Below the pieces are notes generated by a model that worked only from the letters and a program-made list of their open reading frames with translations, ran no database searches and had not been told where the DNA came from. Below are positions 40,701 through 49,700 of a stretch of 64,000 nt of DNA, piece by piece (within the stretch, counting starts at the first letter, position 1; the number at the start of each line of letters is the position of its first letter). The DNA comes from Aquilaria yunnanensis. Its lineage: Eukaryota > Streptophyta > Magnoliopsida > Malvales > Thymelaeaceae. The stretch spans positions 80,196,001 through 80,260,000 of the forward strand of contig CM077599.1 in NCBI GenBank assembly GCA_039654915.1, in the 5' to 3' direction. The translations under genes were made by a program, and so were the position numbers.

Positions 40701-43700
40701 ACATGTGAGTTAGTATGGTTGAAGCACCTTCTCCAAGAACTTGGTTTTGAACATTCATCGCCTATGGAGTTAATGTGTGGTAACCAGGCAGCAACTCACA
40801 TTGCTTCAAACCCAGTCTTCCATGAAAGAACTAAACATATTGAGGTTGATTGTCACTTTGTCCGTGAGAAGCTTCAAGAAGGATTGATCAAGACTCCTTA
40901 TGTCAAATCAGAGGATCAACTTTCTGATTTATTTACTAAGTCTTTAAGAGGATCACGAGTAAACTTTATATGTAGCAAGCTTGGAGCTTATGATATATAC
41001 GCTCCAGCTTGAGGGGGAGTGTTACATAAGGAAAGTAGATCTGTTTACATAAGGTTACTACGTAAAATAGGAAAGTAGATTTGTCATTTATTATTTAGAT
41101 ATCAATCCTAGTTGTCTTTCCTTGTATGATAATTTCTCTTATTATATAAAGGCAATGAGGGTCTTGTATGAGATCAAGCCCTCTGTTTCTTTCTCTGATA
41201 TTGCTTAACAACAGTAAACCTTCTCTTGATAATTTCTAATGTGTAAAGCAACGCGATATCTCTCAGTGACAGGAAGGGTGGTTTTGTCAATCCAAGCTAC
41301 CCTAAAAGGTGTTGGGTGTGGTTCAACCTTAAGGTTCAAATGAGCTATGGCTGCGTTAGCTATCACATTCATAGTGCTATCTCCATCGATCACTAGCTTA
41401 CAACTACGCTCATCACACCTAAGGAAAGTGAAAAATGCTAGTTCTCTTCCATTCATCATCTTTACTGCTTGCAGGGGCTTTCGCAGTAGAGAGTACACAC
41501 CTCACAACATTATAGTGTTCCTCAACTAGGGGTAACCCATCAAGTTCACATTCATCACCAAAATATTCTACTGGGTCAACTACTTGGTACTCATCAAGGG
41601 GCCGGTCATCGGGTTCTTGGTCAATTATTAAGGCTCTGTGAGGACATTAGGCTGCGATATGACCCTTACTGTGGCAGTTGTGGTATTCGATATTTGGGTT
41701 CAAACGAGGTCCATTAAGGGTGGTAGAGGGAGTTCCTCTAAGTTCTTGTGGAGGAGTCTTAAGAAAAAGGTTTGGTATTAGGCCTCAGTGGGGCATACCT
41801 TGGTTCTGGAGCTCGTTACAGTGCCTTACCTTTAGATATAAAATAGGTCTCTAGCCTTAATGCTCGTTGGTAGGCCTCCTCTACAGTGTCAGGCATGTTT
41901 AACTCAACCTCTCTCTTGATATCCCCTCTCAACCTGTTCACGAACCTACCTACAGTTTGAAACTTGACCTCATTGACGCCTACTCTTAACATAAGTTCAT
42001 CAAACCTCTCCATGTAACTAGTCACAGTAGAAGTTTGCTTAAGGTTGAGTAGCTGGTCATACGGTTGTCTCCTATGAAAGGTGGGAAGGTACTTCTCAGT
42101 CAACTTTCACTTCATAACAACCCATTGCAGAATCGGAGGTTTGTTCACCTTCTCGAGTAATTGTTCGACCCCACGCCAATACTTCTTGGCTGGTCCTACC
42201 AACTTCAACTTCGCGAACCGAATACGCTCCATATCGGTCATGTGATACCAATCACAGTATTCCTCTAACTTCCAACCAATCCAAAAAATCATTGGCACTC
42301 AAATTACCATTATAGGATCGCATGTCCAATTTGACCATCCTAGCAACTCCTCAATCTTCCTAAGGGTTCCTAAAGTTTCCCCGCCTATTTCCCCGGTCAT
42401 AAGCCTGATCCTGAGGGAGTGTCCTGGGGCTTTCCTTGTCTAAATAATGGGTGGCAAAGTTGTCCCTTATAGTTGGAAAATGATTTTCAGGAACCCTAAT
42501 AGGCCGAGTATTCCCAAGCGTTGCAAAGGGAGTTTGTTGACCTATCCGGGCTTGGATTGAGTCATCAATGTTTTGGGCAAAAGTGGATTGCCTTACAGAC
42601 TGGTCTTCTTCCAGTTCATGATTTCTCCCATTTTCAGTCCTACCCAGTCGGTTGATGGCCTTTTCTATCCTAGTTAACCTATCTTCTAGACTCGACATCA
42701 TTTCATTCGTGACTTCAGGTTCGTGACTATGGTTGGAATAATGGGAATGATTGCTATTCCTACCCCGGTTAGCCATGATATGCAAGCAAGAATTTCACAA
42801 AAGATTGAAATGAATAACTTAAAAAAATAAACAAGCATTGATGCAACAATCAAAGAGGCAAATAAGTTTAATGCTACTGGTAAGCCTAGTTGCAAAGACT
42901 AGAGCAAACAAATAAAAACCTTAAATATATATATATATATTTTGAAACTTGGACTTATGCAAGGGATTTGACTACCTAAGAACGAAAATATAAGTGAAGC
43001 TAATTATGAAAGATTTAACAACTTAAAAGAAAAGTTATCACCTACTGCAAAGTCAAAATCAATGTGGGAGAAATAGGATTTTTTTTTTTGTTTTTGTGAC
43101 TAACCTTTCCCAGCCAAAGGAACTAGAAATAATTTGTTGCCCACGTAAGTGAGGAAGCGGCTTTGGTGATCCTTGTGTCCAATTGAATTTTGCGACTTGC
43201 ACTTGTGAGCGGCTTTTGTTTTACGATGAGGTGAAGAAAGCAAGCTTTAAATCTTTGGCCCCCACGCGGCTGTGAGAAGATGAAATCCGCCGATGGTTGC
43301 TGATAAAAGAAATTGGAGTGGGTTTCGAAATCCTCAAGCTGGTGGAATTGAAGTGGGTTTCGAAATCCCCAATTGGTCCTCAGCAACTCCTTGTCCACTT
43401 GGGATGCTGCCCAATCAATTGGGGTATGAGGTGGCTGTGATATTTAGCGGCAGTAGTGATAGGACAGGCTTGCCCGATGCTGGCGGGATTACTTCTCGTC
43501 AGTTTTTTTTTTTTTTGCAAGGCTGCGGAAGTAATGTGTAGGAATTTCGGCTCTGATACCAAATTTGATGCAGGGTAAATAGGGCTGGAACAAAAAAAGA
43601 GAGCACAAAAGAGAAGAAGAAGAAGAAAGCAAGGGGAAGGAAGATCTCTTAAGTCAATAACATTAAAAAAAACTGTCTCCAAAAGGTCTTGTTTCCTCTA

Positions 43701-46700
43701 TTTATAGGAGGGGAAGTATAAAAGAAACAAATAAAAAAGGAAGGAAATAAACTTTTAAAATAAACAAATAAATCTAGCAATAAATAGGAGAGCAAAGAAT
43801 TCTAATTAAAATTTACTTCCTAATTCTACACCTAAAATAAGTTTGCCTAAAGTCTTTAGGCACTGCATCATCGTGGATATGTTGGGCAAAATATTTAGCA
43901 GGTCCAGAAACCCGGAAATGAGGGGGAAGAGGAACTAAGTCAAGGGGAGTGTGAGGTTTGTGGCCATAGAGACACTCAAAAGGGCGTTGTCCTATTGGTA
44001 GAGTTATTATAGGCAAACTCGATATTAGACAACAACAAATCCCATGTATCTTGTTTTTCACCAGTAATACATCTAAGCATGTCTCCAAGACTACAATTAA
44101 GAACCTCTGTTTGGAGGAGAAAAGCAAGTTGGTGCCACACAATTTCCAAAGGGTCTTCCAAAAATAACTCACAAATTAGACATTTCTATGAGACACTATG
44201 GAATTTGGTAGCCCATGTAACTTAACTACCTCGCTAAAGAACAACCTAGCAATATGAGATGCATCATTTTGTTCACTATAAGGAATGAAATAAGCCATTT
44301 CGGAAAATCTATGAACCACAACCAAGATGGAGTCATGACCTTGAGCAGTTCGAGGTAATCCTCATACAAAATGCATGCTCAAATCTTTCCAAGTGGCGTG
44401 TGGCAATGGAAGAGGTGTATAAACCCTAGTGTTCTTCTTTTTAATTGACACGTTCGACATCCGGACACAATTCTCTCCATGTCTTTCCTTAATGAAGGCC
44501 AATAAAACCTATTCTCAACCAGTGAAATAGTCTTATCTCTATCAAAATGTCCAGCCAACCCTCCTGGATGTAACCCCCAAATTAGAAAATCTCTAAGTGA
44601 AATATGAGGAACACACAACTTATTAGCCCTGAATAAGTAACCATCCCAAATAAGAAAGTCACTATACTCTCTCCTATCTCCACCACTAAATTCTGTAGAT
44701 TTCACCAAAATCAACACATGTTTGGTAGTCCTCTTTCATCCTATCAACTCACGAACCTTAACACTAACCACTTGATGGGTGCCAATCATTATACTAAGCC
44801 CATCAGCTACTTTGTTTTCAACCCGACTTATAGTTAAGTACAAAGTTGTATTCACTTAGAAAGGCACACCACTTAGCATGACGAGAGTTAAGCTTCTTTT
44901 GAGAACTAAGGTAGCCTAGAGCTTGGTGGTCAGAGTGGAGGATGAACTTTTGAGGTAAAAGGTAGTGTCTCCAAAACCTAAGGGATTGGACCACCGCAGA
45001 AAATTTTTTGTCATGGGTGGAGTACCTTTGTTTAGGCTTAGAAAGTTTTTAACTAAAGAAAGCTACAAGATGACCCGTTTGACTAAGGACACCTTTTACC
45101 CCTACCCCAGAGGCTTCACAAGACACCTTAAACACCTTACTGAAGTCGGGATGCCGAAGCACCGGGGCTTCAATCAACCTCACCTTGATTTCCTGATATG
45201 ATTTAGAGGTTGCTAAGGTCCACCTAAACCCTTAATGAAACGCTTATAAAAAGTTGCTAATCCTAGGAAACTTCAAACATTTGAAATTGTACTAGGCTCA
45301 GGCCGCTCTCTAATAGCGTTCACTTTACTAGGGTTTGCTTCAATCCCCTGTGCACCCACTATAAAACCTAAGAAAAGCACTCTATCCTGCAAAAAACTAC
45401 ACTTCTTAAGGTTCACATACAACTTAGACTCTCGTAAGGTATCAAAAAGCTGACATAAGTGACCAACATGTTCCTCCCTAGGCCAGCTGTAAACTAGGAT
45501 GTCATCAAAGTAAACAACGAGAAACCTGCTTGGGAATGGTTGAAGGACATGTGCCATAATCGTCATGAAGGTGCTAGGTGCATTAGACAACCTGGAAGGC
45601 ATAACTAACCACTCATACAAGCCATCTTGGGTCTTAAAAGCAGTTTTTCACTCGTCTTCTGGCCTAATCCTAATCTGGTGGTAGCCACTACGCAAGTCTA
45701 TCTTAGAGTACCAGCTAGAGCCAGCTAGCAGGTCTAACATGCCCTCAAGTCTAGGTATGGGAAACTTATACTTAATGGTGATTTGGTTGATAGCCCTACT
45801 GTCCGTGCACATTTTCCAGCTACCATTACTCTTTGGTGCTAACAAGGCTGGGACAGCGCAAGAACTAAGGCTGTGCCTAATGAATCCTCTGCCAAAGAGT
45901 TCGTTCACTTGCCTATTTAGCTCTTTACGGTCCTTTGGGTTCAACCTGTAATGAGGAAGGTTAGGTAACTGTGACCTTGAGACTAACTCAATTGCATGTT
46001 GAATTTCCCTCATGGGCGATAGTTCAAAGGGGAGTTTAGCAGGCATGATATCAGAAAATTCCTGTAAAAGATTTGAGATCTTAGCTGGGTGTATCGGCTG
46101 AGGGTTTAAGCCCCCAGACATGACCTCCCTTGCTACTACAGCAAACACATACCCACTTGTTAAGCTTTTTTACAAAAAAATCTTACTGTTCAGAAGCTGG
46201 ATTGTGTCTTTTTTTGGTGCAGTTGTAGCTAGACTTGATTGGGCTGCAGCATCCTTGTAGTTTGGCCTAGCTGGATTGAGAATGATTTTCCTACCCTTAT
46301 ACCTGAATTCATAGGTGTTGGCTCTACCATGGTGAGTTACGTCAAGGTTATACTACCAAGGTCGTCCAAGCAAAATATGGGATACATTCATAGGTAAAAC
46401 ATAACAGTAAACCTCCTCTGTATAATTTCTAGTGTGCAAAGGAACGTGACATCTCTCAGTGACAGGAAGGGTGGTTTTGTCAATCCAAGCTACCCTAAAA
46501 GGTGTATGGTGTGATTCAGCCTTAAGGTTCAGACAAGCTATAGCTGCTTTAGCTATCACATTCATGGTACTACCCCCATCAATCACTAACTCACAACTAT
46601 GCTCACCACACTTAATGAAAGTGTGAAAAATGCTAGTTCTCTTCCGGTCATCATCCTTATTGCTTACAGGAGCCTTCGCAGTAGAGAGCATACACCTCAT

Positions 46701-49700
46701 AACATTACAGTGTTCTTCAATTAGGGTAACCCATCAAGTTCACCTTCATCACCGGAGTACTCTACCGGGTCGACTACTTGGTCCTCATCAAGGGGCTGGT
46801 CATTAGGTTGTTGGTCAATTACTAAGGCTCAGTAAGGATATCAGGTTACAATGTGACCCTTCCTATGGCAGTTCTGGCATTCGATATTTGGGTTCAGACG
46901 AGGCCCATTAAGGGTGGCTGGTAGAGTACCTCTAAGTTCTTGTGGAGGAGTCTTAAGCAAAGGTTCTGTATTAGGTTTCGGTAGGGTGTACCTAGGTTCT
47001 GGAGCGCGGTATAGTGCCTTACCTTTAGATCTAAAATAGGTCTCTAGCCTTAGTGCACGTTGGTAAGCTTCCTCTACAGCGTCGGGCATATTTAACTTAA
47101 CTTCTCTCTTGATATCTCCTCTTAACACATTCACAAACCTACCCATAGTCTGAAACACGATCTCATTAATGCCTACTCTTAACATAAGTTTATCAAACCT
47201 CTCCATATAACTAGACATGGTAGAAGTTTGCTTAAGGTTGAGTAGCTGGTCATGCAATTGTCTCCTATGAAAGGTGGGAAGGTACTTCTCAGTCAACTTT
47301 CGCTTCATAACAGTCCATTGCCTAATCGGGGGTTCATTCAGGTTCTCCAGTGATTGTTCAACCCCACGTCAGTACTTCTTGGCTGGTCCTATCAACTTCA
47401 ACTTCGCGAACCGAATCTACTCCATATCAGTCATGTGATACCAATCACAGTATTTCTCTTAACTCTTCCAACTAATCCAAAAAATCATTGGCTTCCAACT
47501 TACCATCATAGGATCGAATGTCCAGTTTGACCATCCTAGCAACTCCCTAATCTTTTTGAGGGTTCCTAAAGTTTTCCCGCCTATTTCCCCGGTCATAAGC
47601 CTGATCCCGAGGGAGTGTTCTAGGGCTTTCCTTGTCTAAATCATGGGTGGCAAAGTTGTCCCCTATAGTTGGAAAAGGGTTTTCAAGAACCCTAATAGGC
47701 CTAGTGTTCCTAAGCGGTGCAAAGGGAGTTTGTTGACCTACCCGGGCTTGGATTGAGTCATCAATGTTTTGGGCAAAAGTGGGTTGCCTTACAGATTGTT
47801 CTTCCGGTTCATGGTTTTTTCCCTTTTCAGTCCTATCCAGTCGGTTGATGGCCTCTTTTATCCTAGTTAACCTATCTTCTAGACTCGACATCTTTTCATT
47901 CGTGACTTCAAGTTCGTGACTATGGTTGGAATCATGGGAATGGTTGCTATTCCTACCCCAGTTAGCCATGATATGAAATCAAGAATTTCACAAAAGATTG
48001 CAATGAATAACTTAAAAAAATAAACAAGCAATGATGCAACAATCAAAGAGAAATAAATTTAATGCTACTGATGAGACTAGGTGCAAAGACTAGAGCCACA
48101 AACAAAAAGTTTTTTAGTTTTATTTTTATTTTTAAAACTTGGACTTAAGCAAAGGATTGACTACCTAAGAACGAAACATAAGTGAAGCTAATTATGAAAG
48201 ATTTAACAACTTACTGAGGAGTTATCACCTACTGCAAAGTCAATGTGGGAGAAATAGGTTTTTTTTTTTTTTTTTTGTGACTAACCTTCCCTAGCAAAAG
48301 GAACAAGAAATAATCTATTGCCCCATCGAGTGATGAAGCGGCAATATATTCCAAGTCTGACTGCCTGCTCAACAATTTGGAGGCCAAGCAAAAGATTTGC
48401 ACCGGACCAAGAGACCTTGTTGTGGGAGGCGATGGCAGCAACAAATTCCGAGAGTTTCTGTGATTCCGCAACGGAGAGCAAACGGGGGGCTTGGAATTTG
48501 GATAATAATTGCGCCTGGTTATGCTTGTGCCAAATTATCTTGCGGCTTGCAATTGTGCAAACAGAAAGCTGATGCTATGCGATTATGTGAGGGATGTAGA
48601 ATTCAGATCTTGGCTCCACAAGGGGTTGCAAGATAGAGCAACGAGCGACGGGGCAAAGTTAGGTTTTTTTTTCGGATTCTTTTGGCTCTGAGTTTCTTCG
48701 ATGAGAGGTAAAGTGTAGGAATTCCAGCTCTAATACCAAATTTGATGTAGGGCAAATAGGGCTAGAACCAAGAGAGAGAACACAAAAGAGAAGAAGAAGA
48801 AAACCAGGGGAAGGGAAATCTCTTAATTCAATAATATCAAAAACTATCTCCCAAAGGTCTTGTTTCCCTTATTTATAGGAGGGGAAGCATAAAGGAAATA
48901 GATAGAAAAGGAAAGAAATAAACTATTAAAATAAATAAATAAATCCAGCAATAAATCGGAGAGCAAAGAATCCTAATTAAAATTTACTTCCTAATTCTAC
49001 GCCTAAAATAAGTTTGCCTAAAGTCTTTAGGTACTGCATCACTTCTTCATTTCCACTTGAATCTGTGAAGACGAATGAATGAATTTGCTATAATTCTGAT
49101 GCTTTTGGACTAGGAAGGATAGCTGTTGTCACTTGATCGTTGAATGATGATCTGTGGATTGCTAAATTGAGTCCTTGTTGAGCCAACTGCCGAGGGAACA
49201 ATTTTCTCCTCAACAGGTTTGTTTGGGAAAGGCGTTTGGGAGTGAGACATTCTTGGAAGACGCTGAGGGTGGAGAATGCCTGTTTGGTTGCCAAGTATTA
49301 GCCGCTAACCAGATCAGACAGCTAGCGGGGGTACTGGTGAATTTGAATCACTCCTCACCAGCTTTTTCGTTTCTAACTGGAATTCTGGATCTAAAATTAA
49401 AATTGTGCCCCTCCATATGGTTTTAGGAATCATAAATTTTTGAATTTTGGGAGCTTTGAGGCAAAGGTCGGAGTTGGGCAAGAGGGTGAACAGAGGTCGA
49501 GCAGTTGTGCTTTCATGGTCAAAGTGGTGGTGAAAGCACAGTGAAGGAAAGTTCAGGGCAATGGGGCAGAGGTGCGAAAGGGTAGGGACTGATGCTGATG
49601 TTTTACCTTTTCTTGCTGTCATGGTTAAGTTTGAATTTCCAGCCCCTTTTCCAATGTGTTTGAGGGACCTTCACAAGCATACAAGCAAAAAATATATATA

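Larger units (their letters stand above)
36172..41210 (+). mobile_element. Ty1/copia retrotransposon, element III (innermost, youngest)
   Basis: 5039 bp with 191-bp LTRs at 36172-36362 and 41020-41210 and a perfect target duplication ACAGT (36167-36171, 41211-41215) within the protease region of gypsy element II. The primer-binding site TGGTATCAGAGCC (36363-36375, initiator tRNA-Met) follows the 5' LTR directly, and polypurine tract GAGGGGGAG (41011-41019) precedes the 3' LTR. Domain order gag, protease, integrase, reverse transcriptase, RNase H is that of copia. By eye the LTRs differ at 4 of 191 positions, so it is the most recent arrival. Pol has two frameshifts and one nonsense codon, so it is not autonomous now. 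The short LTR suggests an Ale-like lineage, unproven. Confidence 0.95.
34002..43870 (-). mobile_element. Ty3/gypsy chromovirus, element II (nested in element I), integrase-deleted
   Basis: Same family and orientation as element I. LTRs are 34002-34303 (3', truncated) and 43566-43870 (5'). Target duplication TCATG (33997-34001) and TCGTG (43871-43875) matches at four of five bases, and joining element I across it restores its integrase order. Primer-binding site at 43550-43561. The truncated 3' LTR is fused directly to the RNase H end, so integrase, chromodomain and polypurine tract are deleted. Element III (copia) sits inside at 36172-41210. Multiple stops and frameshifts; non-autonomous. Confidence 0.85.
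33124..49041 (-). mobile_element. Ty3/gypsy chromovirus, element I (outer), split by element II
   Basis: LTRs are 33124-33423 (3') and 48743-49041 (5'). The body is 33424-34001 plus 43871-48742, interrupted by element II (34002-43870). Without the insertion it is about 6.05 kb. Order on the minus strand: LTR, primer-binding site complementary to initiator tRNA-Met, gag with zinc knuckle, aspartic protease, reverse transcriptase, RNase H, integrase, chromodomain, polypurine tract, LTR. Integrase after reverse transcriptase marks Ty3/gypsy; the chromodomain marks a chromovirus. Target flanks CATCT and CTTCT differ at one of five bases. By eye the two LTRs differ at about 16 of 299 positions plus an indel, making it the oldest of the three nested elements. 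It carries many stops and frame breaks. Confidence 0.88.
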
